NCBI GenBank assembly: GCA_023421505.1
Contig: JAEZTJ010000052.1
Span: 1 to 34,390, forward strand
DNA: 34,390 nucleotides
From: Bacillota bacterium
GTDB taxonomy: Bacteria; Bacillota; Clostridia; Lachnospirales; Lachnospiraceae
Reading direction: 5' to 3'
Shown: positions 10,701 to 20,061 of the stretch, piece by piece
Position numbering within the stretch: position 1 is the first letter of the stretch
Layout: every line of letters begins with the position of its first letter
Program-made: the position numbers and the translations under genes
Notes under the pieces: generated by a model
Databases searched by the model: none
Seen by the model: the letters and a program-made list of their open reading frames with translations, nothing else
Told to the model about the DNA's origin: nothing

Positions 10701-13700
10701 GAGGGTAGATAGATATACTCTTTCCTCATCAAAAATCAGTTTACATAAAGCGGAAAGAATCCTATGAGCGCCAACTTCCAGATAAACATAATCCTGCGCG
10801 TGTGGTATATTATTAATTGCATGATAAAAATCAACTTTTTCTTTGATATGTCTCGTCCAGTAATCTGCTGAAAATTCTGAGGATGACGTCATTTCATTTG
10901 CATACAGTGCAGAAATATAAGTAATCTTTGGCTCATTATAAATAATCTGCGCTGCAATTTCATGAAAATCATCAAGAATCGGATCCATCAGCATGGAATG
11001 AAAGGCCTGTGAAACCTTAAGTCTGCTGACTCTTATGCCTTTCTCCTCGGCTTTTAAAAGAACCTCCTCGACTTGAACTTCATACCCGGATATTACGCAT
11101 GTCTCTGGTGAATTAAGTGCAGCAATTGCTATCCTGTCTTCATAGCCTTCCAGCATTTTTATAACAGTAGACTCACTGGCGAATATCGTTGCCATTAATC
11201 CTTTCTCTTCAACTGAATCCATAAGTCTTCCTCTTGCAGATACAAGCTTTACAGCATCCTCTAAGGAAATAACTCCTGCTACAACAGCCGCTACATATTC
11301 GCCAATACTATGTCCTATGACAACGGAGGGTACAACATTTAAGCTTTCCCAGAATTTATATAATGCATATTCTACTGAGAATATGATTGGCTGTGAATAG
11401 AGTGTTCTATCTACTGTCTCAGAAGTAGAAGCCTTACCATAGATTAAATTCACAATGGATTTCAGAATATATGGTTTAAACATGTAGTCCAGCCTATTCA
11501 GTTCATTTTTGAATAACTCATTGGTTTCATAAAGAAATTTACCCATATTAAGATATTGAGAGCCCTGTCCGGTAAACATAAACACAACTTTTCTATTCTT
11601 AATATAGTTTAAACCTTTCCTACGCATAAACAGCCTGCCTGCTTCGCCACCCTGCACATACGCAGAAAGCGTCTCGACAGCACTCTGAACAGAATCACTG
11701 GCTATTGCAAGTCTGTGTTCTAGGTCTGTTCTTCCCCTGTCCGCACTGTAAACAATATCGGAAAAAGCATTCTCTTCTACATTTTCAAGATAGCTTATAT
11801 ATTTTCGAGCAATACTCTGTAGTGATTTCTCTGTCTTAGCAGAAAGCTTTAATACATAATCTATCCCATCATGATACGCAGACTGTTTTTCTCTCTTATC
11901 CTTATATTCTTCGATGATTATATGTGCATTGGAGCCGCCAAAGCCAAAGCCATTGATTCCGGCTCGTCTGATATGGTCATCGGTAATCTTCCAATCGGTA
12001 TTACGAGCAACAACCTCTATAGGCATGTTTTCCCAGTCTATAAAGGGATTGGGTGTTGTAAAATTTAAATTTGCCGGTATCCTTTCATGCTGCAGCGCCA
12101 AAAGTACCTTCTCGACGGAAGCAATTCCCGCAGCAGCCTCCAAATGTCCAATATTAGATTTAACGGAACCGATGCGTAACGGATCATTTTTCTTTCTGTT
12201 TTGGCAATATGCGTTATGCACCGCTTTCGCTTCAATCGGGTCCCCCAGCTTTGTTCCTGTTCCATGCATTTCAATATAATCAACATCAATAGGATTTAGT
12301 CCGGCTTCTTGAAGTGTACGCTTCATAAGCTTAGCCTGAGAGGCTCCATTGGGCGCAGTCATACCATTACTTTTTCCATCCTGATTAATACCGGTACCCC
12401 TAATAATACCAAGAATTCTATCATTATCCTTAAGTGCCGCCGAAAGCTTCTTAAGAATGATGACACCGCCGCCTTCGCCTCTTCCATATCCGTCCGCTGA
12501 AGCATCGAAGGACTTACAATGGCCATCAGGAGAGGTTGCCTGAAGCTGTGAAAATGAAACTCCTACAATAGGTGTCAGCATCAGATTCATGCCTGCAACT
12601 ACAGCTGCTTCCACTTCATTATTTTTAACTGCTTCCTGTGCAAGATGCAGTACGGTCAGTACAGAGGAGCATGCGGTATCAGCAAGAAAACAGCCTCCCT
12701 CAAATCCAAAAAGATAAGAAACTCTTCCGCATATAGTACTCATACAAACACCTGTCAGTGAGTATGGATCAATACTTTTTAGATCGCCAGAATAGATATG
12801 CGCTGTTGCATACTCCGTTGATGAACACCCAACATATACACCAACATTTTTCCCCGAATATTTCTTGATATCAATATCTGCATCTTCAAAGGCCTCCCAG
12901 GTAAGCTCAAGAAGAATACGATGTTGCGGATCCATTGCAGTTGCTTCCATCGGTGAAATATTAAATAGAGCAGCATCGAATTCAGAGATTGGCGTATCAA
13001 GAAATCCACCTTTACGGCAGTACATCTTTCCTGAACTATTTTTATCTTCAGAATAATATTTTTCTGAATCCCATCGGTCAACCGGAATATCTGTGATGCA
13101 ATCGACTCCTTCTGTAAGGATGTTCCAAAATTCATCTATATCATTGGCACCACCCGGAAATCTGCCACTCATTCCAATAACCACAACCGGGTCATCCTCA
13201 GATGAATTATCGTTCTTAGAATGACTGACATGGTTCATTAAGGTCTTTTCCTGCAACAGGCTATATAGGTAGCTTGATAGTACATTAATATTTGGATAAT
13301 TAAAGAAAACTGAAACATCGATGTTTATATCGAATTCTCTTTGTACTGTATGAATAAAAGTCGGTACGTTCACTGAACGTAAACCATATTCCTGAAAGGG
13401 GACATCGTAATCGGTTACAGTCAGATTAAAGAGCTCATTTATGATATCACGAAGCTTATCTGCAATCATCGTTTTTGATATGAGGTTTACATCCATTGCT
13501 TCCTGCTTTGAATGATTTAGTATATTATTAAGCTTATCAATTATTTCCTTATATTTACCACTACAAAACTCCTCTGTAAGTTCGCGTCTTTTCAGCTTTC
13601 CGCTAAAAGTCTGGGGGAGCTTTTTAACGGGTATTACAAAGTCTATTCCTAAACCCGCTTTTTGGAAGACTGTCTTTCTGATCTCCTTCCCTATTCTGAT

Positions 13701-15221
13701 TATTTTTTCAGCATCCGTAGGAATATCAATATCCAGATTCGTTTGTATAAATACGATAATCTGCTCTGACATCTGCTTTTGGCTCATACCGTTGCATACT
13801 ACTACTCTGTCAAAAAGCTGCTCTTTATTGATCCTGTTGATGATATCCTCAATATCAGAACAGGCAAATTTTTCACCATTCGCGACGATGAGGCTCTTTT
13901 TTCTACCTATAATAACCAGATTTCCATCCTTCATAAAACCGATATCACCGGTATCTAGCCACCCATCTCCATAGAAGGCTTCTAAAGTATCGCTTTCATT
14001 ATTGTAATAACAGGAAGCAACATTATCACCGGATACACAGACGCAGCCTATTGTATTTTCAGGTAAAGGATTATGGCTTTCATCAGTAATGATAATCTTT
14101 GTACAGCTTAATGGCTCCCCTACACTGACAAAGGAAACCACCTCCTCCGTATCCTTATCAGTAAACACTACCTTGTTTCCTATTTCCAGATTACAGCGTT
14201 CAATTTTATAAGCCGTTATAGGTTTTTTATTTAGACTGCCTGAAACAAACGTACAGGCTTCGGACATACCATAATTAGGGGAAAGAATATCAGGCCGCAT
14301 CCCATACGGCTGCATCATTTTTACAAATTCGTTACATAGGTCGGCATTAACCTGCTCACCACCAATATACACACTTCTAAGACAGGAAAAATCCCAGTTA
14401 TATTCTCTATCGCTGTTTTTATAAAATTTAAGTAACTGATTTAGAGCAAAGGGCATGGAACCAATTCTGGTCGCTCTATGCTTATCAATCAAATTAAGCC
14501 AAAGTAATGGGTTCTGTATATATTTTTCTATCGTAATCAGATACTGCGGTACGTTTAAAAACACACCAAGAACATGATATATCAGTAATCCCAGGCAATG
14601 AGTAAGTGGTGACCAGGAAAGTAAAATCTCATCCGATTCCATTTCATATCTTTCAATATCAGAGAGTATCTCTGCTGCAACATTTTTTCTGGAAAGCGGT
14701 ACCCCTCTTGGAATTCCTGTGGAACCAGAGGAGAACTGAATATATATAATCTCATCCTTATCATTATCTTCCTTTAGCTCAACAGAGATCTCTTCCGATG
14801 GACTGTAATCAAGGGCTGCTATATTAAAGGCCTGATTTTTCTCGACATACTTTTGTGCATACCTATTTTCCTCATCATCAAATACGATAAATGGATGATT
14901 TAATACACCTAGTATTCGATCATTCAATTCATTTTGATAATCATTACTTCTAACTTCAATTGGTACAGCTATGTATTTTCCCAGAATACTGCCCCAGAAT
15001 GCGAAAATACTGAATTCAGGATTACGGCACATTATCACAATTTCAGTTCCCGGTTTATTCCCGAGCTCTCTTAGCTTTTCCGCTAAATATAGACTTTTCT
15101 TAACAATCTCCTTATATGATAGGAAGATCTCATCCTCCAAAGATCTGGCAATTGTTACCCCGTGGTCAGACAAAGATGCATTTTTTAACGCTTTTACGAT
15201 ATCCAAATAATTTTCGCTCAT
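7740..15221 (-). CDS. Loading and first-extension polyketide synthase, AL-ACP-KS-AT-DH-KR-ACP
   Basis: 2493 residues. Domains in order: acyl-AMP ligase (~1-560; SSGSTGIPRG near 165, GWLDTGDIG and GRKKSLIVANGE later), carrier (GLRSV, Ser ~614), ketosynthase (DTACSS, Cys ~850; HGTGT; NIGHL), acyltransferase (GHSIGEY, Ser ~1304; QAFHS ~1405, resembling the malonyl-type HAFH), hot-dog dehydratase (HIIFNVPISP ~1612; YPGVVDS ~1776), pseudo-KR subdomain, ketoreductase (GGTGMLG ~2122, VSS, SNYAAANSF ~2264) and carrier (GSDSL, Ser ~2426). There is no enoylreductase. The ligase should adenylate a carboxylic acid, probably a fatty acid, and load it on the first carrier. One malonyl extension with ketoreduction and dehydration would then give an alpha,beta-unsaturated thioester. 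VLND in the KR resembles the LDD of B-type domains. No thioesterase or docking domain is evident. The chain presumably passes to the downstream KS-AT-ACP-AMT protein. Confidence 0.96.
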   Translation of the reverse strand: MSENYLDIVKALKNASLSDHGVTIARSLEDEIFLSYKEIVKKSLYLAEKLRELGNKPGTEIVIMCRNPEFSIFAFWGSILGKYIAVPIEVRSNDYQNELNDRILGVLNHPFIVFDDEENRYAQKYVEKNQAFNIAALDYSPSEEISVELKEDNDKDEIIYIQFSSGSTGIPRGVPLSRKNVAAEILSDIERYEMESDEILLSWSPLTHCLGLLIYHVLGVFLNVPQYLITIEKYIQNPLLWLNLIDKHRATRIGSMPFALNQLLKFYKNSDREYNWDFSCLRSVYIGGEQVNADLCNEFVKMMQPYGMRPDILSPNYGMSEACTFVSGSLNKKPITAYKIERCNLEIGNKVVFTDKDTEEVVSFVSVGEPLSCTKIIITDESHNPLPENTIGCVCVSGDNVASCYYNNESDTLEAFYGDGWLDTGDIGFMKDGNLVIIGRKKSLIVANGEKFACSDIEDIINRINKEQLFDRVVVCNGMSQKQMSEQIIVFIQTNLDIDIPTDAEKIIRIGKEIRKTVFQKAGLGIDFVIPVKKLPQTFSGKLKRRELTEEFCSGKYKEIIDKLNNILNHSKQEAMDVNLISKTMIADKLRDIINELFNLTVTDYDVPFQEYGLRSVNVPTFIHTVQREFDINIDVSVFFNYPNINVLSSYLYSLLQEKTLMNHVSHSKNDNSSEDDPVVVIGMSGRFPGGANDIDEFWNILTEGVDCITDIPVDRWDSEKYYSEDKNSSGKMYCRKGGFLDTPISEFDAALFNISPMEATAMDPQHRILLELTWEAFEDADIDIKKYSGKNVGVYVGCSSTEYATAHIYSGDLKSIDPYSLTGVCMSTICGRVSYLFGFEGGCFLADTACSSVLTVLHLAQEAVKNNEVEAAVVAGMNLMLTPIVGVSFSQLQATSPDGHCKSFDASADGYGRGEGGGVIILKKLSAALKDNDRILGIIRGTGINQDGKSNGMTAPNGASQAKLMKRTLQEAGLNPIDVDYIEMHGTGTKLGDPIEAKAVHNAYCQNRKKNDPLRIGSVKSNIGHLEAAAGIASVEKVLLALQHERIPANLNFTTPNPFIDWENMPIEVVARNTDWKITDDHIRRAGINGFGFGGSNAHIIIEEYKDKREKQSAYHDGIDYVLKLSAKTEKSLQSIARKYISYLENVEENAFSDIVYSADRGRTDLEHRLAIASDSVQSAVETLSAYVQGGEAGRLFMRRKGLNYIKNRKVVFMFTGQGSQYLNMGKFLYETNELFKNELNRLDYMFKPYILKSIVNLIYGKASTSETVDRTLYSQPIIFSVEYALYKFWESLNVVPSVVIGHSIGEYVAAVVAGVISLEDAVKLVSARGRLMDSVEEKGLMATIFASESTVIKMLEGYEDRIAIAALNSPETCVISGYEVQVEEVLLKAEEKGIRVSRLKVSQAFHSMLMDPILDDFHEIAAQIIYNEPKITYISALYANEMTSSSEFSADYWTRHIKEKVDFYHAINNIPHAQDYVYLEVGAHRILSALCKLIFDEERVYLSTLNKKAEDARQLADSIAHLYAAGVDLDWDKIWFKGNQDWKKVKLPGYVYDKSVYWKEMKYDRGTASDSVVKEDPFLGQLIESPCLDNKVIFQRKFTGTDPYFMKDHIIFNVPISPAAAYVSMILSALLKTKAPASCTLEEIEFRVPLSAVDDEQRIAQICLDNDNKASRFNIYSKGFEASDHKWLTHSTGKFAVSNEFFGNGRAADVNKLENMEFKKGDEQTVYSLMRKSGFRLGESFSRITKAIVDDDKCICEIEPLKSVPNLEIYEIYPGVVDSVFVTLFWDVLTRVGMKDDGTRVTIPYFIGKLSYNYRKFEKLWCYTVSNLMDDFLVGDVVVFNEKGELMMEVSNFMGKLTNRDNLLRETRNGHGHMYYHSSFINEELIALPQNNSKAEVMVIISDNERFGREICSKLTAKGYAAISVLRSDSYEKLDENSYKVNLSSEENAVKLLKAIENTMKETQVNFVYCCVNDLEVMEISSDDMSDLHSLLNLIQKLSELGYYSKCRLKIITRNTQYTKDNSVSQLLQSSLWGLCKVFSMEFSKMYDGILDIDDYCFEKGIDRVVTEILAHDVQEICIRDSKKRYAGRLMKHSDFIKNNENVMLPITISENAKYLITGGTGMLGLVYVESLMKLGVHKFVLLGRKQPAEKSLQKINELKAAGADIELLYADVSKYDSLKNALESLNGSIVSINGVIHAAGVLNDKMMLEHDWESFEKVLEPKIRGTINLYKLVKDNKLDFFIMVSSIASILGNIGQSNYAAANSFMNTFTDYLWQNGTAGYTFCWGPWQGGGMALTNEVTAQNINAMGMSYISQDTGSEIITEFFRRPNKNLIIADLNLEVLSGTLSGTGKEEFLSLVSEMKTEYAAAIETDTTEIMEELKALSDAEKKEYIIKKIQMICCKVMGFDLEHAPLSDTTFREMGSDSLMMFSIRSAINEKFGINIDVSILFNYPTIELVTDYLVNEILFNQEEDNTYISTSDLLSDIREITK

Positions 15222-15302
15222 TATCCCATCCCCTTATTTTCAATTGACTTATTTACATAATTCAAGATTACTGATTGATAAGGCGTAAAACATAGTAACA
15301 AA

Positions 15303-15998
15303 TTAAGAATCAATCGATATTTCTTCTATCGTATTAATTTCGCCATCCAGCATTTTAAATATCTTAGTACCATATAAAGCCGACTCCTCGGAATGTGTAA
15401 CCTGGATGATTGTCTTTTTCATCGCGGTATTAATCTTCTTAAATAGATTCATAATGCTCTTTGTATTGACAGAATCAAGATTACCGGTAGGCTCGTCAAG
15501 CAATAATATATCAGGCTCATAAATAAGAGCTCTTGCGATTGCGATACGCTGCTGCTGACCACCTGAAAGCTCTCTTGGAGTCACATTAAGTTTGTCCTGT
15601 ATCCCCATAAGTTCTACCAGCTCATCAAATTTAGCTTTGTACATTGCTGTTTTCTGTCCATCAAGTACAAGTGGTAATAAAATATTATCAGTAACACTCA
15701 GATTAGGAATTAGATTATAAAATTGAAAAACAAAACCGATAGAGGATCTTCTAAACTTAGCGAGCTTTGATGCTGATATACTAGTTATATTTTCTCCAGC
15801 TATCATAATTTTCCCAGATGTTTGTTTGTCAAGTCCTCCCAGCAGATAGAGAAGAGTAGACTTTCCAACACCGGAGGGTCCCATGATAGAGACAAATTCT
15901 CCTTCGGAAACGTTGAAGTTAATATTTTTCAAAACTTCTACTTTTTGTCGACCAACTGTAAAAGTTTTACACAAATCCTTGACATTAATCATACTCAT
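15303..15998 (-). CDS. ABC transporter ATP-binding protein, MacB/LolD type
   Basis: 231 residues, the usual length for this class. Walker A is GPSGVGKST, the signature is LSGGQQQR, Walker B with D-loop is LLLDEPTGNLD, and the switch histidine is in VTHSEE. The stand-alone ATPase with GGLDKQTSGKI and FQFYNLIPNLS motifs belongs to the group that powers FtsX-type permeases (MacB, LolD, BceA/VraD-like) rather than classical exporters. It starts 40 bases after the permease stop with an AAGGAG ribosome binding site, and the loading synthase begins about 80 bases downstream. It is therefore co-transcribed with the biosynthetic genes and probably drives release of, or resistance to, the lipopeptide. 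Direction of transport and substrate are inferred from position only. Confidence 0.93.
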   Translation of the reverse strand: MSMINVKDLCKTFTVGRQKVEVLKNINFNVSEGEFVSIMGPSGVGKSTLLYLLGGLDKQTSGKIMIAGENITSISASKLAKFRRSSIGFVFQFYNLIPNLSVTDNILLPLVLDGQKTAMYKAKFDELVELMGIQDKLNVTPRELSGGQQQRIAIARALIYEPDILLLDEPTGNLDSVNTKSIMNLFKKINTAMKKTIIQVTHSEESALYGTKIFKMLDGEINTIEEISIDS

Positions 15999-16038
15999 TT
16001 TGATTTTTCTCCTTATACTTTTACTCTCAATTAATTAG

Positions 16039-18540
16039 TTATTCATACTTAAGTTCATCAATAATTGATGCTTTCTTCTCTGCTAATACTACAGGAAGTG
16101 TCGTAATAAATATAACGATTAAGGTAAATCCGATTAACATAGGCAGAACAATGGGATCTAGTGTAATCTCAAGCTTCAAGCCTACTACCATCATTAAATT
16201 AGAAAACGACTTCAGTATCGGCAATGAAAAGATTGCGATCAGTATTGCAGCCATAAGTACAGAGAAAAAGGATTCAAGAACAAGCATTAAAGATTTTCTT
16301 CCATTTGTCATCCCAATTGCAGAATACAGGGCAATACTCTTTTTTCGCTGAATATATCCTATGGAAATACTGTTATAAATTCCGAGATTGCTAATTAGAA
16401 TAACTGCTAAGGATAAAATCTTAAACAAAAGCATCAATAGATTATTATTGTCCTGTGCAATGCTATAATCTTCCTCTTTTGTCGATAGGGTTGCGCCATA
16501 CATTTTTATATCAGATGAAATATCTGCTCTGGCCTCATCAAGATCTCCGGCTATCTTGCATGTAATATTAGCTGCTTCTGCATTATTAAATTCCTTCTTA
16601 AAGGCTTCATAGGGAAGTAAAGCAAAGGACCCGGTATTATACAATTTTCCATCAATGGAACCAAGCAATTTAAAATCTGATGCTATATTATTAATTTTTA
16701 TTGAAAGGGTATCTCCTGCTTTTTTATTTAACTTTTTTAACACTGTATCTGTAACGATGATTACCTTCTCCTCAGACGCAGCAAATTGATCAAACAGCTT
16801 CTTATTGTCTGCTTCATTAAGCTTAAGATAAGCCATATAATCCCTGTAATTATTACTCTCCACACCGTAAAGCTGCATTTTTAGCTCATCTACACTTCCG
16901 CTGCTGTTCATGATTGGATTTATGGAATCCTTAATAACATACTGATTATTTTTCAAATCGTCGATGATCCTCTGTGTTGTTGACTTACTACTATTATTTT
17001 CATTGATATTGGTGATTGATATATCATAAACCAGCTTTGTATAAGCTTCACCTGTTCCTCTTACAATTGCATTTCCTGTTGACACACATACAACCCCCGT
17101 CGTAAAGGTAATAAAAATCAACAATGCATTGGAAAGTAAGAGTTGTGATTTTCCTAGGTTGTTTGCCGCCAAAAAAGTCGATGCACCAGTAAACTTTTTA
17201 AATATTAGGCTGCATAATAGCGATAATAAACTTACTGCTTTCGGAATAATCATAATAATTCCGATATTTAATGCTAGGAAAGCTATGATTACGATGATGT
17301 TAAGATCATTGTCTGTGAAATATATCATTAGTAAGGAAACTGTAGTAAAAACAACACCTGCCACAAATTTAAACCAACTGTTTTTATAGGTTACATTGAT
17401 TGTATTCAAGATGATATCCTTAACCGGCATTTTATTAATTGATCTGATTGGTGACGCAGCAGCTATAATTGACATTAATATAGCAAACAAAAACCCTATC
17501 CCAATATAGGTCACATTGATTGAAAATTTTTCAATAATCCCATAAGCCTTCAGTGGTGACTGTACATAATTAATAAAGTAAAGAATGGCACAACCTAAAA
17601 TATCACCGATAATGCCTCCGATCATCCCATAAATTAAGCTCTCAAGATAAATAATATATTTAATCTTTAATTTTGTAGCTCCCTGGCTCATAAAAGTACC
17701 AATGGATGGAAGCCGCTCACACATGATAAGTTTAAATGCGCCCCTGATAATCACAATGCAAATGACGCAAATGACCATAAGCACTATATAAAGTGCAACG
17801 AATAATGAGGAAAAGCTATCATTAACGGCATCCTTATCATACAATCTGCTAGCTGAGAAGTTATCATTATGAGCATTGAAGGCATCTAGACTGTCAGATA
17901 GCTTAGCATCGCCTCCCTTTGCATAGATAACATTATACTTACCCTCACAACCCAATAGTTGGGACATAGTATCATAAGGTACTATGATCGTAAACTGTGA
18001 ACTTAAGTCCGAATAAAATGCGTTCGTGTTTGCTACTACCGCTTTTACTTCATAGGAACGTTCTTCTCCATAAAGATAAAATTTTAAGTGATCTCCAACC
18101 TCCAAATCTAAAAAATCACTGCTTCTTTCAGAGATAATGCAGGCTTCCCCTTCGAGCTTCTTAAGCTCACCCGAGATCAGGGAAGCACCGTATAGTTCTT
18201 CAATATTCTCTCCGCTTTTTCCTCTGATGTTTACATATTGGATTTCGTTAGCTTGATCGATAAAACCTCTATCATTAATTTCCGCGTTCCAATCAGTTAT
18301 ATTATTAAAATCAATAGCCTGTGTTTCAAAAAAAAGATTATCGTCAGTACCACGGATTAGAATATCCTTCCCTTCGCTGCCTGCTAAAAAACTCTTTTCA
18401 TAAATATTAAGTATTACATTAACTGCCCCAAGACTCGCTACAAGCAGCGCCGTGCTGATTGCTCCTGAAAAGATTAATAGAAACAATCGCTTTTTATTTT
18501 CTATCATGCTTTTTAATATATATCTCAAAAACAGTCGCAT
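16039..18540 (-). CDS. FtsX-type ABC transporter permease
   Basis: 833 residues. An N-terminal membrane segment (~16-45) is followed by a large extracytoplasmic region (~50-240). Then come three membrane helices (~245-375), a second group of helices around 390-470, another extracytoplasmic segment (~480-700), and three final helices (~705-825). This is the duplicated FtsX layout seen in single-polypeptide MacB/BceB-like permeases. No catalytic residues are expected; its partner ATPase follows after 40 bases. Position between thioesterase and synthase genes argues for export of the cluster product or for self-immunity. FtsX-type systems more often act on peptides and lipids in the envelope by mechanotransmission than as conventional channels, so resistance to the peptide is as likely as export. 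No two-component regulator accompanies it, unlike BceAB modules. Confidence 0.9.
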   Translation of the reverse strand: MRLFLRYILKSMIENKKRLFLLIFSGAISTALLVASLGAVNVILNIYEKSFLAGSEGKDILIRGTDDNLFFETQAIDFNNITDWNAEINDRGFIDQANEIQYVNIRGKSGENIEELYGASLISGELKKLEGEACIISERSSDFLDLEVGDHLKFYLYGEERSYEVKAVVANTNAFYSDLSSQFTIIVPYDTMSQLLGCEGKYNVIYAKGGDAKLSDSLDAFNAHNDNFSASRLYDKDAVNDSFSSLFVALYIVLMVICVICIVIIRGAFKLIMCERLPSIGTFMSQGATKLKIKYIIYLESLIYGMIGGIIGDILGCAILYFINYVQSPLKAYGIIEKFSINVTYIGIGFLFAILMSIIAAASPIRSINKMPVKDIILNTINVTYKNSWFKFVAGVVFTTVSLLMIYFTDNDLNIIVIIAFLALNIGIIMIIPKAVSLLSLLCSLIFKKFTGASTFLAANNLGKSQLLLSNALLIFITFTTGVVCVSTGNAIVRGTGEAYTKLVYDISITNINENNSSKSTTQRIIDDLKNNQYVIKDSINPIMNSSGSVDELKMQLYGVESNNYRDYMAYLKLNEADNKKLFDQFAASEEKVIIVTDTVLKKLNKKAGDTLSIKINNIASDFKLLGSIDGKLYNTGSFALLPYEAFKKEFNNAEAANITCKIAGDLDEARADISSDIKMYGATLSTKEEDYSIAQDNNNLLMLLFKILSLAVILISNLGIYNSISIGYIQRKKSIALYSAIGMTNGRKSLMLVLESFFSVLMAAILIAIFSLPILKSFSNLMMVVGLKLEITLDPIVLPMLIGFTLIVIFITTLPVVLAEKKASIIDELKYE

Positions 18541-18608
18541 ATCAAATTATATCCTTCCATACTTATTGGGATTTTGAAAATTATATCGTTTTACCTTAGT
18601 AAGACATT

Positions 18609-19322
18609 TTAGCTAATTAATTCATCCCTTCTAATGTTTCTCATAATAATTTTAATGCAATTATGCAGGGAGGTTTTATTGTTAAACAAAAAGAAATGAT
18701 CTCCTTCAACCAGAATAAATTCCACTTCACAAGCAATATATTTTTGCCATCCTATCTTTGAAGTTTGAGCACTTTTTTCTTCCGTTCCCCGAATTATGGT
18801 AACTGGGCCTTTCATGTACTTCACCCCATGCATTTCATTTTTATAGTCATTGATCATATTCAAATCGCTCTCAAGAATTGGAGATATCAAACTGAGAAGT
18901 TCAACGTTTTCCAATACCTCATCCGGTGTATTACCAAACTCGGACAAAATTTGACGTTGTAATTCTATATTCATATTTGTACATTTATAAGGAATATTCT
19001 GTTCCTCCGGAGAATCGGAAGCCAAAAGAAATATCCTTTCAGGTAATCGGCGGTTATAGCTTTCGATTAACCGAAATAATTCAAAGGCCACCAAAGCTCC
19101 CATACTATATCCCAAGAGGAAATAGGGCTTATCTAGGTTGTCTTTAATCTGATCATAAGCATCCTCGACCAGTTCTCTGATGGAACCGCATAATTGTTGG
19201 TTAAACCGAGTGCCATGACCCGGATACTCCATTGCTACTAGCTTTGCACCTATAATCAGATCTTTCATCTCGTTAAATATGCTTTTTGTACCTACCGCAT
19301 ATGGAAATGCATATATATTCAA
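18609..19322 (-). CDS. Type II (editing) thioesterase of the assembly line
   Basis: 237 residues, an alpha/beta-hydrolase of the GrsT/SrfAD/RifR family. The N-terminal FPYAVG corresponds to the FPYAGG motif of the family, the nucleophile is Ser73 in GYSMG, and the catalytic His lies in EGDHFF near 209. Such enzymes hydrolyse stalled acyl, acetyl or wrong aminoacyl groups from carrier domains and so keep the synthases running. The start codon is TTG: GAGGAG lies nine bases upstream, and the resulting N-terminus aligns with where the family begins. It sits 59 bases after the phosphopantetheinyl transferase and before the ABC permease, inside the same operon. The chain-terminating type I thioesterase, if any, would be in the missing NRPS part. 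Confidence 0.93.
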   Translation of the reverse strand: MNIYAFPYAVGTKSIFNEMKDLIIGAKLVAMEYPGHGTRFNQQLCGSIRELVEDAYDQIKDNLDKPYFLLGYSMGALVAFELFRLIESYNRRLPERIFLLASDSPEEQNIPYKCTNMNIELQRQILSEFGNTPDEVLENVELLSLISPILESDLNMINDYKNEMHGVKYMKGPVTIIRGTEEKSAQTSKIGWQKYIACEVEFILVEGDHFFLFNNKTSLHNCIKIIMRNIRRDELIS

Positions 19323-19381
19323 TTATCATCACTCCTCTTTGATCCTCACTATTCTGATATTCACTGGAAATAAGACGCTTT

Positions 19382-20047
19382 TCAAATAGCATGCTTTTGA
19401 TCTCTTCCAAAGAATTCATAAAGCCAATCCATGGATATTTCTACCTTCATTAAATCAGAACGTATTTTTTCAGAATAAATTGAATAAACATAATCTCCAT
19501 AAAAGCAAGTAGAAAGATTTTTTTGAATTTCATTACTTAAGACATTGATTTTCGACAAATCCTGACATATACCAATCCCATCACATTTCGTATATGCTTC
19601 CTTTTGTGTCCAAATTTTATAAAAGTTATATTTACATTCCTCACTATGTGTTTCAAGTATCTTTATTTCTTCTTTATGAAAACAGCTCGGTAGTATCTCT
19701 AGACATGGGTCTGTAATTCTCTCAATATCAATTCCGATCGAGGCTTCAGATACCCCGCATACTACAGCATTTCTTGTGTGTGACATATTGAAATACAAAT
19801 TCAGATTACTTGCCAAATATGGTTTCCCATGCTCGTTTTTTAAAAATATCAGTTCATCATTCCTACAGTTTAGTTTTCTGATTATTCCGGCACGTATTAA
19901 CAATGCCCCATATAAAGCTAGTTTTTTGTCTATTTCAAATTGATAGTTCCTGATTTTCTGCTTTCGTTCCTTAGATACAAACTGAAGTAAAAATTCATCG
20001 TTTCTGCTCCAATTGCATTCCAATATTTTTAATATGTAAATAAACAT
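19382..20047 (-). CDS. Sfp-type 4'-phosphopantetheinyl transferase
   Basis: 221 residues, typical of the Sfp/EntD family. The magnesium-binding motif is IGIDIERI (Asp107, Glu109) and the second motif is IWTQKEAYTK (Trp146, Lys149, Glu150). The upstream FNMSHTRN segment matches the family's FNxSHxxxxV region. The enzyme moves phosphopantetheine from coenzyme A to the conserved serine of carrier domains. Here the substrates are the two carriers of the loading synthase, the carrier at residue 997 of the second synthase, and any peptidyl carriers beyond the window edge. It begins 14 bases after the biotin carrier stop with AAGGGATG as ribosome binding site. A dedicated copy inside the operon makes the cluster self-sufficient for carrier activation. 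Confidence 0.95.
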   Translation of the reverse strand: MFIYILKILECNWSRNDEFLLQFVSKERKQKIRNYQFEIDKKLALYGALLIRAGIIRKLNCRNDELIFLKNEHGKPYLASNLNLYFNMSHTRNAVVCGVSEASIGIDIERITDPCLEILPSCFHKEEIKILETHSEECKYNFYKIWTQKEAYTKCDGIGICQDLSKINVLSNEIQKNLSTCFYGDYVYSIYSEKIRSDLMKVEISMDWLYEFFGRDQKHAI

Positions 20048-20061
20048 AAAGGCATCCCTTA

